DNA of 64,000 bases from Lachnospiraceae bacterium (GTDB lineage Bacteria > Bacillota > Clostridia > Lachnospirales > Lachnospiraceae). Below the pieces are notes generated by a model that worked only from the letters and a program-made list of their open reading frames with translations, was not told where the DNA came from and searched no databases. How positions within the stretch are numbered: position 1 is the stretch's first letter; every line of letters begins with the position of its first letter. Positions 17,178 through 25,928 of the stretch are shown one piece after another. The DNA lies in assembly GCA_017387565.1 (NCBI GenBank), contig JAFOEY010000016.1:49645-113644 (forward strand). Reading direction: 5' to 3'. The position numbers and the translations under genes were made by a program.

Positions 17178-17594
17178 ATGCTTCTTGTTTCAACGTCAAA
17201 GATTGATTCGGTTGCGCAGTTGCTTACCGTGATATTGCTTTTTGTTGTAGTTTTGGGTGCCACCTGGCTGACAACCAGATATGTCGCAGGTGTGCAAAAG
17301 GGCAAGATGAAAGGCAGTAATTTTGAAGTTATTGATACCTTTCGATTGACGCAAAACAAATATGTCCATATTTTGCGCATCGGAAAAAAGTATATGGCGG
17401 TTGCTATCTGCAAAGACACTGTTACCGTATTGCGTGAACTCGACGAGAGTGAGATTGTATTTCATGACAGCGATTTGTCTAAGAAAGCAGTTTCTTTTGA
17501 AGATATTTTTAATAAAGCAAAAGATTTTACGGATAATAAAACCAAAAAGTCGATTGAAGAAAGCGATGAGGATGATATTACCAAAGATTCATAG
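17178..17594 (+). CDS. fliO: Flagellar biosynthetic protein FliO (FliZ in Bacillus)
   Basis: FliO is a membrane protein that helps assemble FliP in the export gate. The 138-residue product has one span near residues 12-32 (AQLLTVILLFVVVLGATWLT) and a small cytoplasmic domain with FEVIDTFRLTQNKYVHILRI, typical of this family. The ATG at 17178 begins two bases after the cheY stop; a TTG at 17166 lies within cheY and is less likely. The 3' end overlaps the start of fliP. Confidence 0.88.
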   Translation: MLLVSTSKIDSVAQLLTVILLFVVVLGATWLTTRYVAGVQKGKMKGSNFEVIDTFRLTQNKYVHILRIGKKYMAVAICKDTVTVLRELDESEIVFHDSDLSKKAVSFEDIFNKAKDFTDNKTKKSIEESDEDDITKDS

Positions 17595-18465
17595 TGTTCA
17601 TTTGGGTAGTTTTCTGAAAAAAGGATTGTTGCTTTTTGTATTTCTTGTTTGTGTTTTTTTAATTCATCCAACAAGTGTGCAGGCATCAACCATAGGAGCA
17701 TTGGATTCCACATCCGATGCCGGAGAAACTGAAGACCGGACCAATATCAGAGAGCCCGGAACTGCCGAAGAGCCTGACGACTTAAAAGAATTGAATATAG
17801 CGAACGACTTAACCGTTACATATAATGATGGGAATGGATCTATTGCGGGTGCACTAAGGATCATGCTGATCTTGACCGGCATCACTTTGGCACCTATTCT
17901 CATTATTTGTTTAACCTCATTTACACGTATCCTGATTGTGCTTCATTTTACGAGAGCAGCGTTAAATACACAGACTGCTCCGCCAAATCAGGTTTTAATT
18001 GCGTTATCTTTATTTTTAACCTTTTTTATCATGAATCCGGTTATCACACAGATTAATGAAGATGCCATTAAGCCGTTTGAGGCTGGGGAAATCACGCAGG
18101 AGGTTGCATTGGAAAGAGGTGTGGCACCACTGCGGGAGTTTATGTATGCACAAACGCAGACAAAGGATGCCAAGACTTTTTGTGATATCGGCGGATATGA
18201 ATGGACCGGAGACTTGGATGACATTCCAACAAGTGCTCTGATTCCGGCCTTTTTAGTTAGTGAACTACGAACCGCGTTTATCATTGGTTTTGTGATTTAT
18301 ATACCGTTTATTGTAATAGATATGGTTGTGGCTTCGGCCCTCATGAGTATGGGTATGATGATGTTGCCGCCAACCACGATTTCCATGCCGTTTAAGATTT
18401 TGTTGTTCGTTTTAGCGGATGGATGGAATTTAGTCATTGTCAATTTAGTAAGGACATTTTATTAG
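17566..18465 (+). CDS. fliP: Flagellar export gate protein FliP
   Basis: FliP is the main component of the export gate pentamer. The N-terminus is a long signal-type segment (LLLFVFLVCVFLIHPTSVQA, probable cleavage after VQA near residue 43). It is followed by an acidic periplasmic stretch and the four-helix family core: LTSFTRILIVLHFTRAALNT, then QVLIALSLFLTFFIMNPV, SELRTAFIIGFVIYIPFIVI and the MMLPPTTISMPFKILLFVL ending. The start is taken as ATG 17566; ATG 17572 is equally possible. Both overlap fliO by about 25 bases. A much longer in-frame extension into fliO is not credible. Confidence 0.92.
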   Translation: MRMILPKIHSVHLGSFLKKGLLLFVFLVCVFLIHPTSVQASTIGALDSTSDAGETEDRTNIREPGTAEEPDDLKELNIANDLTVTYNDGNGSIAGALRIMLILTGITLAPILIICLTSFTRILIVLHFTRAALNTQTAPPNQVLIALSLFLTFFIMNPVITQINEDAIKPFEAGEITQEVALERGVAPLREFMYAQTQTKDAKTFCDIGGYEWTGDLDDIPTSALIPAFLVSELRTAFIIGFVIYIPFIVIDMVVASALMSMGMMMLPPTTISMPFKILLFVLADGWNLVIVNLVRTFY

Positions 18466-18530
18466 TTTTATGAAGATTGATAGTTTCTAATTATATGATC
18501 TGAACAGTAAATCAGACTTGAGAAATAATC

Positions 18531-18612
18531 AGAACAAATCAAAACAAATAGAAACAGATAAAAAACAGAAACAAATTAAAACAAACAGAAACAAATAAAA
18601 ACAGACAGAAAG
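18531..18612 (+). repeat. A/C-rich short repeats upstream of fliQ
   Basis: The fliP-fliQ gap has a run of imperfect units of the type AGAAACA(A/G)ATAAAA, with almost no T or G besides. It lies right before the fliQ ribosome binding site (AGGAAGG at 18611-18617). The motif resembles the AGAAAACAGATAAA repeats upstream of ispG (40097-40138). Confidence 0.6.
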
Positions 18613-18622
18613 GAAGGGTTAT

Positions 18623-18892
18623 ATGTCAACAGATTGGGTCGTAGACATGGGAAGCGAAGCGCTTTTCCTCATAATCAAAACAGCGGCTCCGATTTTACTT
18701 GTGTCATTGGCTGTTGGTCTGATTGTCAGTATTTTTCAGACGGTTACATCGATTCAGGAACAGACATTAACCTTTGTTCCGAAAATTCTGGCTGTTTTTT
18801 TGACGCTTATGCTGTTAGGTAGCTGGATTCTTGACAATATCAGTGGTTATATGATTGAGTTGTGGTCCAATTTTTCGGTATATATAAGGTGA
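18623..18892 (+). CDS. fliQ: Flagellar export gate protein FliQ
   Basis: An 89-residue, two-helix membrane protein of the export gate. The family pattern is clear: an N-terminal span (LFLIIKTAAPILLVSLAVGL), the central QTVTSIQEQTLTFVPKI loop, and a second span (LAVFLTLMLLGSWIL). It has the standard position between fliP and fliR, and the A-rich Shine-Dalgarno noted above. fliR starts 4 bases after the stop. Confidence 0.94.
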   Translation: MSTDWVVDMGSEALFLIIKTAAPILLVSLAVGLIVSIFQTVTSIQEQTLTFVPKILAVFLTLMLLGSWILDNISGYMIELWSNFSVYIR

Positions 18893-18896
18893 TGGG

Positions 18897-19682
18897 ATGA
18901 TTAATTATTCCTTTTCCATGTATGAATTTGAATATTTTCTGCTGATTTTGGCCAGGGTAGCGAGTTTTGTGTTTGTTGCCCCCTTTTTTAGCATGAACAA
19001 TACGCCACGGCGTGTAAAAACAGCATTTTCCTTTTTCTTTGCCATTTTGGTTTATGAGACAACCATGCCACATGAAGTAATCGAATATCGTACGGTACTT
19101 GAGTATGCGTTAATTGTGGCACATGAGGTTTTCACAGGATTACTGATTGGTTTGGCGGTAAATATCTGTACACATATTGTAACGTTTGCCGGACGTATGA
19201 TAGATATGGAAATCGGTCTTGCGATGGCAAGTGAATATGATCCTTTGACCAAGGAAAGCGTCAGTATTTCCGGAATGCTTTATCAGTATATGGTGCTTTT
19301 GATTTTGGTTGCATCAAACATGCATCAATATTTAATCAAGGCTTTTGTGGAAACTTATACTCTGATACCGGTTAACGGAGCTGTTTTTCATAGTGACAGG
19401 ATGCTTTCTGCCATTATTTCGTTTATGTCTGATTATATTAATATCGGTTTTCGAATCTGCCTGCCGGTCTTTTGTGTTTTGCTGATTACCAATGTCATTT
19501 TGGGAATTATGGCAAAAGTTGCGCCGCAAATGAATATGTTTGCGGTCGGTATGCAGATTAAATTGTTGTTTGGTCTTGGGGTAATGTTTTTGACAATCGG
19601 AATGTTGCCTTATATTTCTGATTTTATATTTACGGAAATGAAGACCATGATGGTAACGTTTGTGGAGGCGATGATGGCTTGA
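18897..19682 (+). CDS. fliR: Flagellar export gate protein FliR
   Basis: FliR is a polytopic component that completes the FliPQR gate. The 261-residue product has about six hydrophobic segments and the family section (VLEYALIVAHEVFTGLLIGL), with the following IDMEIGLAMASEYDP. The ATG is preceded by AAGGTGATGGG. The stop overlaps the TTG start of flhB by 4 bases. Confidence 0.93.
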   Translation: MINYSFSMYEFEYFLLILARVASFVFVAPFFSMNNTPRRVKTAFSFFFAILVYETTMPHEVIEYRTVLEYALIVAHEVFTGLLIGLAVNICTHIVTFAGRMIDMEIGLAMASEYDPLTKESVSISGMLYQYMVLLILVASNMHQYLIKAFVETYTLIPVNGAVFHSDRMLSAIISFMSDYINIGFRICLPVFCVLLITNVILGIMAKVAPQMNMFAVGMQIKLLFGLGVMFLTIGMLPYISDFIFTEMKTMMVTFVEAMMA

Positions 19683-20788
19683 TTCAATACAACCTGCAGT
19701 TCTTCGCAAAGGAAGGACCGGGCGGAGAAAAGACAGAAGAACCTACCGCCAAAAAATTAAGTGATGCCAGAAAAGAAGGCCAGGTTGCAAAAAGCAAAGA
19801 AATTGCCAATGCGACCGGACTCATTGTATTGTTTTTAATTTTGAAATTTGGACTGGGTTATCTGGGTGAAAACTTCCTGTCTGTATTTTCATTTACATAT
19901 AATCGCATGGGTGAATTAATCAAGATGCCCAACGGTTTTATACCGGCGGAAGCTTATTATACGCTTATCCGTAGCGTAATGTTAAAAATTTTGTTGATTA
20001 TTGCACCGTTTCTTATATTGGGATTTATCGTTGCATTTGTTTCCGATTTGGTTCAGGTAAAGTGGAAACCGACTGCAAAACCGATGCAACCAAAATTCAG
20101 TAAAATGAATCCGGTGAATGGATTTAAACGTATGTTTTCGGCACAGTCTCTGATGGAGCTGTTGAAATCCTTTTTAAAAATCGGATTGATTGCATGGGTG
20201 GCTTATTCGACCTTCAAGGATAATATAGATATCATTTATTTGTTGTTTAACATGCCTTTATGGCAGGGAATTGCCGCAGCAGGAAAGCTTGCCATTGATT
20301 TCGGATTGAAAGTTTCTGTTATTTATATTGTCATTGCTGCTTTGGATTTTGCTTATCAGAAGCATAAATTCCATGAAAATCAGAAGATGACCAAGCAGGA
20401 AGTAAAAGATGAGTACAAGCAGGCAGAAGGAGATCCGCAGGTAAAAGGAAAAATCCGGGCAAAGATGCAGGAAGCATCACGCAGGCGTATGATGCAGCAA
20501 TTGCCGGAAGCGGATGTAGTTATTACAAACCCGACGCATTTTGCCGTTGCTATCAAATATGATACGGAAATTGCTCCGGCACCGATTGTGGTTGCCAAGG
20601 GTGAGGATTATCTGGCACAGAAAATTAAAGAAAAGGCAAAAGAGTATCATATCGAAATTGTGGAAAATAAGCCTTTGGCGCGTATGCTTTATCACAATGT
20701 GGAATTGGGAGAGCAGGTGCCCCAGGAGTTGTATCAGGCGGTTGCGGAAGTACTTGCCATGGTTTATCACATGCAGGGTAAGATTTGA
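19679..20788 (+). CDS. flhB: Flagellar export specificity switch protein FlhB
   Basis: FlhB controls the change from rod/hook to filament export. The 369-residue product has four membrane segments and a cytoplasmic domain with the self-cleaving NPTH motif at residues 284-287. The N-terminal segment (FFAKEGPGGEKTEEPTAKKL) is the conserved family opening. The start is a TTG overlapping the fliR stop (TTGA); GGAGG at 19664-19668 supports it. fliK, its regulator, is encoded upstream in the same cluster. Confidence 0.95.
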   Translation: MIQYNLQFFAKEGPGGEKTEEPTAKKLSDARKEGQVAKSKEIANATGLIVLFLILKFGLGYLGENFLSVFSFTYNRMGELIKMPNGFIPAEAYYTLIRSVMLKILLIIAPFLILGFIVAFVSDLVQVKWKPTAKPMQPKFSKMNPVNGFKRMFSAQSLMELLKSFLKIGLIAWVAYSTFKDNIDIIYLLFNMPLWQGIAAAGKLAIDFGLKVSVIYIVIAALDFAYQKHKFHENQKMTKQEVKDEYKQAEGDPQVKGKIRAKMQEASRRRMMQQLPEADVVITNPTHFAVAIKYDTEIAPAPIVVAKGEDYLAQKIKEKAKEYHIEIVENKPLARMLYHNVELGEQVPQELYQAVAEVLAMVYHMQGKI

Positions 20789-20835
20789 TATAAAAAGAAA
20801 CAGGGGATTATTTAAAGAGAAAGGAGAGGTACAGA

Positions 20836-22869
20836 ATGAAAAAAGCAGATGTTGGCGTAGCTTTGTATATTGTTGCTGCATTTGTGATGTTGATTGTACC
20901 GATTCCTTCCGTACTTTTAGATATTTTACTGGCATGTAATATTGCTTTGGCATTTACGATTATGTTTCGTTGTATGTTTGCAAAAGAAGTACTGGAAATG
21001 TCCTATTTCCCTACTGTTTTGTTATTTACCACCATTTTCAGGATTGCACTGAACGTATCATCCACAAGATTGATTCTTACAACCGGAAGCCCGGGTAACG
21101 TGGTGGAAACCTTTGGTGGTTTCGTTGGTGGCGGTGACCTGATTATGGGTGCCATTGTATTTATTATCCTGATTATTATCCAGTTTATGGTTATTAATAA
21201 GGGTTCTGAACGTGTTGCTGAAGTAACAGCACGTTTTACACTGGATGCTATGCCCGGTAAGCAGATGGCAATTGATGCCGATTTGAATACCGGCGCCATC
21301 ACAGATGCAGAGGCCAAAGTCAGAAGAGAAAAAATACAGTTGGAATCCAGTTTTTTTGGTAGCATGGATGGTGCGGTAAAATACGTAAAGGGTGATGCGG
21401 TAGCCGGTCTGATTATCACGGTTGTTAACTTGGTCGGTGGTATTGCCATGGGAATGCTTCGAAACGGTATGGATATTTCCACCGCTTTAAGCCGTTACTC
21501 CATTCTGACAATCGGTGACGGACTAGTCAGCCAGATTCCCTCTCTTTTAATTTCTCTTTCCACCGGTATTCTGGTTACCAAAGGAAGTAAGGATTCGGAT
21601 TTTGGTTCCGTCTTAATTAAGCAGGTTTTCGGTATGCCGAAGGCATGCTATCTGGTTGGATGTATTCTTTGCTTTTTAGGGGTTGTTACCCCATTAAATC
21701 CGCTATTGTTTCTGACACTTGGCTTTTGCTTTGTTTTATGCGGCAGAAATATGCAGGCACAGATTGAAACTGCAACCATTGAAGGTGCTGTGGATATGGA
21801 GGAAGCAGAAGCCGAAGAAATCCGTCAGCCGGAGAATGTCAATTCGCTTTTACAGGTCGATCCGATCGAGCTGGAGTTTGGTTATGGTATTATTCCACTT
21901 GCCGATGTTAATCAGGGCGGAGACTTGTTAGACCGCGTTGTTATGATACGTCGTCAGGTCGCTTTAGAGCTTGGTACGGTGGTTCCCATTATCCGATTGC
22001 GAGATAATATCCAGCTAAATCCCAATCAGTATATTATCAAAATCAAGGGAATTCAGGTTTCGGAAGGAGAAATTCTCTTTGACCATTACATGGCGATGAA
22101 TCCCGGATATGTGGAGGAAGAAATCACCGGTATTCCAACCTTTGAACCTTCTTTCCATCTGCCGGCTATCTGGATTACCGAAGGGCAGAGAGAGCGGGCA
22201 GAAAGCCTTGGATATACCGTAGTTGATCCACCAAGTATTATTGCAACTCATTTAACGGAGGTTATCCGTCAGCATATTGCGGAACTTCTTACCAGACAGG
22301 ATGTTCAAAATCTGGTTAACAATCTAAAAGAAACCAATCCTTCTATTGTGGAAGAACTGGTTCCGAAATTGCTTGGACTTGGCGAGGTACAAAAAGTACT
22401 GCAAAATCTGTTAATGGAGGGCGTTTCCATCCGCGATTTGTTGACTATTTTCGAGACCCTTGCAGATTTTGCGACGTCTACAAGGGATACGGATATTTTG
22501 ACAGAGTATGTAAGGCAGGCTTTAAAGAGAGCAATCTGTGCCAAATTCTTTGCACCAAATGAAACGACCAGTGTTGTGACGGTGGATGCCAAAGTGGAAC
22601 AGGAAATCATGGGCAGTGTCAAGCAGACAGAACAGGGTGCTTATCTGACACTGGATCCGGAAAAAACGAGGGCGATTATCGAAAGTACCAAAGAGGAGAT
22701 TGAAAAACTTGAAAGTCTGGGAAAACCGCCGATTGTAATCACTTCTCCCATAGTCCGGATTTATTTTAAAAAGATGACAGAGCAGTATTTAAACGATTTG
22801 ATTGTTATATCCTATAATGAAATTGAGCCAAATGTGGAATTACAGTCAGTGGGGACGGTGAAGATATAA
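20836..22869 (+). CDS. flhA: Flagellar export apparatus protein FlhA
   Basis: FlhA forms the nonameric cytoplasmic ring of the export gate and binds chaperone-substrate complexes. The 677-residue product has eight N-terminal membrane segments, the conserved cytoplasmic FHIPEP loop (ALDAMPGKQMAIDADLNTG type, about residues 135-155) and a large C-terminal domain. AAAGGAGAGG upstream of the ATG is strong. flhF follows without any gap. Confidence 0.96.
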   Translation: MKKADVGVALYIVAAFVMLIVPIPSVLLDILLACNIALAFTIMFRCMFAKEVLEMSYFPTVLLFTTIFRIALNVSSTRLILTTGSPGNVVETFGGFVGGGDLIMGAIVFIILIIIQFMVINKGSERVAEVTARFTLDAMPGKQMAIDADLNTGAITDAEAKVRREKIQLESSFFGSMDGAVKYVKGDAVAGLIITVVNLVGGIAMGMLRNGMDISTALSRYSILTIGDGLVSQIPSLLISLSTGILVTKGSKDSDFGSVLIKQVFGMPKACYLVGCILCFLGVVTPLNPLLFLTLGFCFVLCGRNMQAQIETATIEGAVDMEEAEAEEIRQPENVNSLLQVDPIELEFGYGIIPLADVNQGGDLLDRVVMIRRQVALELGTVVPIIRLRDNIQLNPNQYIIKIKGIQVSEGEILFDHYMAMNPGYVEEEITGIPTFEPSFHLPAIWITEGQRERAESLGYTVVDPPSIIATHLTEVIRQHIAELLTRQDVQNLVNNLKETNPSIVEELVPKLLGLGEVQKVLQNLLMEGVSIRDLLTIFETLADFATSTRDTDILTEYVRQALKRAICAKFFAPNETTSVVTVDAKVEQEIMGSVKQTEQGAYLTLDPEKTRAIIESTKEEIEKLESLGKPPIVITSPIVRIYFKKMTEQYLNDLIVISYNEIEPNVELQSVGTVKI

Positions 22870-24102
22870 ATGATTATTAAAAAATTCCAGGGAAAAACAG
22901 AAAACGATGCAATCGAAGCCGCAAAAAAGGAGCTTGGAAACGGTGTCGTTGTCATGAATGTAAAAGAGGTGAAGAAAAAAGGTTTCTTTTCTTTCTTAAA
23001 GTCCAAATCCATTGAGGCAACCGTTGCCTTGGAGGAAGAACCCGACCGTATTTTACTCGTAAAAAAAGATGTGGTTAAGCCGATTCCTGAAAAAAGGACG
23101 GTTTCTTCCGAAAAGCAGGAACAGGTTGTACCGTCTCCAATGTCGGCTTCGGATGAAAGTAGCAATGATAAAGTCCTTGAGAAGAAACTGGATAGTCTGC
23201 AGAATTTGATTGAAAAACAATTACAAAAGGACGAACCGAAAAAAAATGTTGTGGAAAATAAAACGGTCAAAAAAGAAGACAGAGATGAAGATGAAAACAG
23301 CAATGTCCGTTTTTTAAAACTGTTATACAATACCATGCTTGAAAACGAAATTACGGAGACCTATGCAAATCAGATTATTGATGAACTGGATTCGGTAATT
23401 AAGCCCAATATGCCGATTGATTTTATGCTATCCAATGTGTATCAAAAAATGATATTAAAATTTGAACAGCCGGAGGGAATAACACTGGCTAAAAAAGGTC
23501 CGAAGGTCGTATTTTTCGTGGGACCCACAGGAGTTGGAAAGACCACAACGATTGCAAAAATCGCATCCCGTTATTCTTTGGAACAAAAGAAAAAGGTAGC
23601 CTTGTTTACGATGGATACCTATCGTATTGCAGCCGCTGAACAGCTTCGTACTTATGCCAATATTTTGAATGTTCCGTTTTGTATCATCTATACAACGGAT
23701 GAAATGCAGAAAGAAATCGAGAAATATAAGGATTATGACTATATTTTTATGGATACGGCAGGTCATTCACATCACAATGAAAAACAGCGGGATGCCATGA
23801 ATGAGTTTATTATGGCTGTTGATCCGTCCATTGAAAAAGAGGTCTATCTGGTTGTCAGTGTGACTACAAAATATAAAGATTTACTGAGTATTGCGGATGC
23901 TTATGCGACCATAACCCAGTATAAATTGATTTTCACCAAGCTTGATGAGACCACCTGCTTGGGTAATTTGTTAAATTTGAAACTTCATACAGGAGCAAAG
24001 CTTTCTTATGTGACATGTGGTCAAAACGTTCCTGATGATATGGAAGATTTCAATCCGCAAAAAACAGTGAAAAAGTTACTTGGCGGCAATAAAATTTCTT
24101 AA
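22870..24102 (+). CDS. flhF: SRP-family GTPase FlhF
   Basis: FlhF is a GTPase of the Ffh/FtsY type that sets flagellar position and number. The 410-residue product has the variable basic/acidic N-terminal B domain (about residues 1-130), a helical N domain, and the G domain. The latter has P-loop GPTGVGKTTT at residues 218-227 (K224), the DTYRIAAAEQLRTYA motif, DTAGHSHHN and TKLDE. The ATG directly follows the flhA stop, so translation is probably coupled. FlhG, its regulator, is next. Confidence 0.94.
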   Translation: MIIKKFQGKTENDAIEAAKKELGNGVVVMNVKEVKKKGFFSFLKSKSIEATVALEEEPDRILLVKKDVVKPIPEKRTVSSEKQEQVVPSPMSASDESSNDKVLEKKLDSLQNLIEKQLQKDEPKKNVVENKTVKKEDRDEDENSNVRFLKLLYNTMLENEITETYANQIIDELDSVIKPNMPIDFMLSNVYQKMILKFEQPEGITLAKKGPKVVFFVGPTGVGKTTTIAKIASRYSLEQKKKVALFTMDTYRIAAAEQLRTYANILNVPFCIIYTTDEMQKEIEKYKDYDYIFMDTAGHSHHNEKQRDAMNEFIMAVDPSIEKEVYLVVSVTTKYKDLLSIADAYATITQYKLIFTKLDETTCLGNLLNLKLHTGAKLSYVTCGQNVPDDMEDFNPQKTVKKLLGGNKIS

Positions 24103-24111
24103 GGAGGCAAT

Positions 24112-24987
24112 ATGGATCAGGCAGAAAACTTAAGAAATATCATAAAGATGAATCAACAACCCCAACGACCGGTTGCCAGGGTAATTACGGTAACAAGCGG
24201 AAAAGGCGGCGTCGGTAAATCCAATACAGCCATCAACCTTGCAATTCAATTCAGACAGATGGGACAGCGCGTCATTATTCTGGATGCCGATTTTGGACTT
24301 GCCAATATTGAAATCATGTTTGGTACGGTTCCCCGTCACAATTTGTGTGATTTGATTTACCAGGGAAAAAATATTAAGGATATTATTACTTGGGGACCGG
24401 GAGAAGTCGGCTTTATTTCCGGCGGTTCCGGAATTGCCGGTCTTTCCAATCTGAGTAGAGAGTATTTGATTTATATTATACAGAATCTGGCAGAGCTGGA
24501 TGCCATTACGGATATCGTGATTGTCGATACCGGAGCCGGAATCTCCGATGCTGTCTTGGAATTTCTGGTTGCCAGCGGAGAAATCATTCTGGTAACGACG
24601 CCGGACCCCACCTCCATTACAGATTCCTATTCCCTGTTAAAAGCCTTAAATCGGCATGACAGATTTTCATCTGATACCTCGCAGATTAAGGTGATGGCAA
24701 ATAAGGTAGATAATAAAGAAGAGGGAAAAGCCCTGTTTACGAAGCTGAATGCGGTGGTTGCCAGATATTTGAAACTGCCTATTTCTTATTTGGGAAGTGT
24801 ACCGCAGGATTCGCATCTTAGTCAGGCGGTTATGCAGCAGACACCGGTATCTTTAGCGAAACCGAATGCAAAATCAGCAAAGGCATATCAGGAAATCGCA
24901 CAGGTACTGATGTATGGCGAACAGTCTTTATTACCACAAAAAAGAGGAATGGCGGCGTTTTTTTCTCATATTATAACCAAAAAATAA
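24112..24987 (+). CDS. flhG: MinD-like ATPase FlhG
   Basis: FlhG (FleN/YlxH) limits flagellar number together with FlhF. The 291-residue product has the deviant Walker A motif SGKGGVGKSN (residues 29-38, with signature K31 and K36), the switch I-type LDADFGLANIEIMFG, and VDTGAGIS as switch II/Walker B. An N-terminal activator-like segment with MDQAENLRNI (FlhF-stimulating helix in this family) is present. AAGGAGG at 24100-24107 supports the ATG. The palindrome at 25001 follows 13 bases after the stop. Confidence 0.93.
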   Translation: MDQAENLRNIIKMNQQPQRPVARVITVTSGKGGVGKSNTAINLAIQFRQMGQRVIILDADFGLANIEIMFGTVPRHNLCDLIYQGKNIKDIITWGPGEVGFISGGSGIAGLSNLSREYLIYIIQNLAELDAITDIVIVDTGAGISDAVLEFLVASGEIILVTTPDPTSITDSYSLLKALNRHDRFSSDTSQIKVMANKVDNKEEGKALFTKLNAVVARYLKLPISYLGSVPQDSHLSQAVMQQTPVSLAKPNAKSAKAYQEIAQVLMYGEQSLLPQKRGMAAFFSHIITKK

Positions 24988-25000
24988 ATTTTTTTCGAAA

Positions 25001-25144
25001 GTGTCTGAGAAATTTATATATTCTACGCACAGACTGTATGTGGGCGTCAGCACTTAAAGAGCAATTTGTTGCGAATTTAGTACTGCTACGTTGTCATCCA
25101 AGTGAGAACGCATCTGTGATAGAATATATAAATTTCTCAGACAC
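25001..25144. repeat. 144 bp palindromic element with perfect 24 bp terminal inverted repeats
   Basis: Positions 25001-25024 and 25121-25144 are perfect inverse complements (GTGTCTGAGAAATTTATATA plus TTCT). With small mismatches the pairing continues inward (ACGCACAGA against TCTGTGAT). The loop contains a further imperfect hairpin (AGCACTTAAA near 25050 against TTTAGTACTGCT near 25076-25087, with GCAA-tttg-TTGC at the tip). It carries no coding sequence. It shares the 10-mer CGCACAGACT with the outer arm of the element at 11108. No obvious target site duplication is seen. Confidence 0.75.
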
Positions 25145-25191
25145 CCAAACAAAAAATTGACTCATATCCCCCAGAACAGAGGAGAAACTTT

Positions 25192-25908
25192 ATGACTTTG
25201 ACAGAATTAGTAAGACCCGGTGAAAAAATTGATATTATGGCTGTGGAGAGAGCTATTTTAGGATCAGCGTCTAATAAAAAAGTTTATTCATCCAAGATTT
25301 ATGACATTATTGATGACGAACAATTAGAAATACTAATGCCTATGGAAGGTTCGAAATTGATTTTATTACCAAAAGACGGGCAATATCAGTTTTGTTTTTA
25401 TACAAAAAAAGGTTTATATCAGTGTTTTGTACGGATTGCTGATCGCTATAAAAGTAATAATGTTTACATTCTACTGGCTGAAGTGACTTCGGATTTGGAA
25501 AAGTTCCAACGAAGGGAATATTATCGTTATTCTGTCAGCATGCCGTTAAAAGCCAGAACACTGATGGAAGAAGAAGTGAAAGATTTAGAAAAGAACAATT
25601 TCCATATGCAGCAGGGGCTGACGATGACAAAATGTGAAATACGGGATATCAGTGGTGGTGGACTGAAATTTATTTCACAGACTGCTTTTACGGTAGGAGA
25701 ACAGATTGCATTGGTATTCAGTCTGAATTTCCGTGGAAAAGAAACAGTGTATGAGCTTGCAGGCGAAGTGTTAAGCTGCAGAGAAATTGATAATCAAAAA
25801 GGAAAATTCGAGCATCGTTTGAAATTTACGAGTATAATGAGCAGGCAAAGAGAAGCTATCATTAGGTTTATTTTTGAAGAAGAGCGAAAAAAACGTAGCA
25901 GCATATAG
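25192..25908 (+). CDS. PilZ-domain c-di-GMP receptor, YcgR-like
   Basis: A 238-residue protein with an N-terminal YcgR-type domain (about residues 1-100) and a C-terminal PilZ domain. The c-di-GMP-binding residues are intact: RREYYR at 107-112 supplying the RxxxR motif, and RDISGGG at 151-157 supplying D/NxSxxG. YcgR-type proteins slow the motor when c-di-GMP is bound, and its place within the flagellar cluster fits a motility brake; this role is inferred. GAGGAG before the ATG is well placed. Confidence 0.9.
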   Translation: MTLTELVRPGEKIDIMAVERAILGSASNKKVYSSKIYDIIDDEQLEILMPMEGSKLILLPKDGQYQFCFYTKKGLYQCFVRIADRYKSNNVYILLAEVTSDLEKFQRREYYRYSVSMPLKARTLMEEEVKDLEKNNFHMQQGLTMTKCEIRDISGGGLKFISQTAFTVGEQIALVFSLNFRGKETVYELAGEVLSCREIDNQKGKFEHRLKFTSIMSRQREAIIRFIFEEERKKRSSI

Positions 25909-25928
25909 CATTGGTGTAAAGGGAAAAA

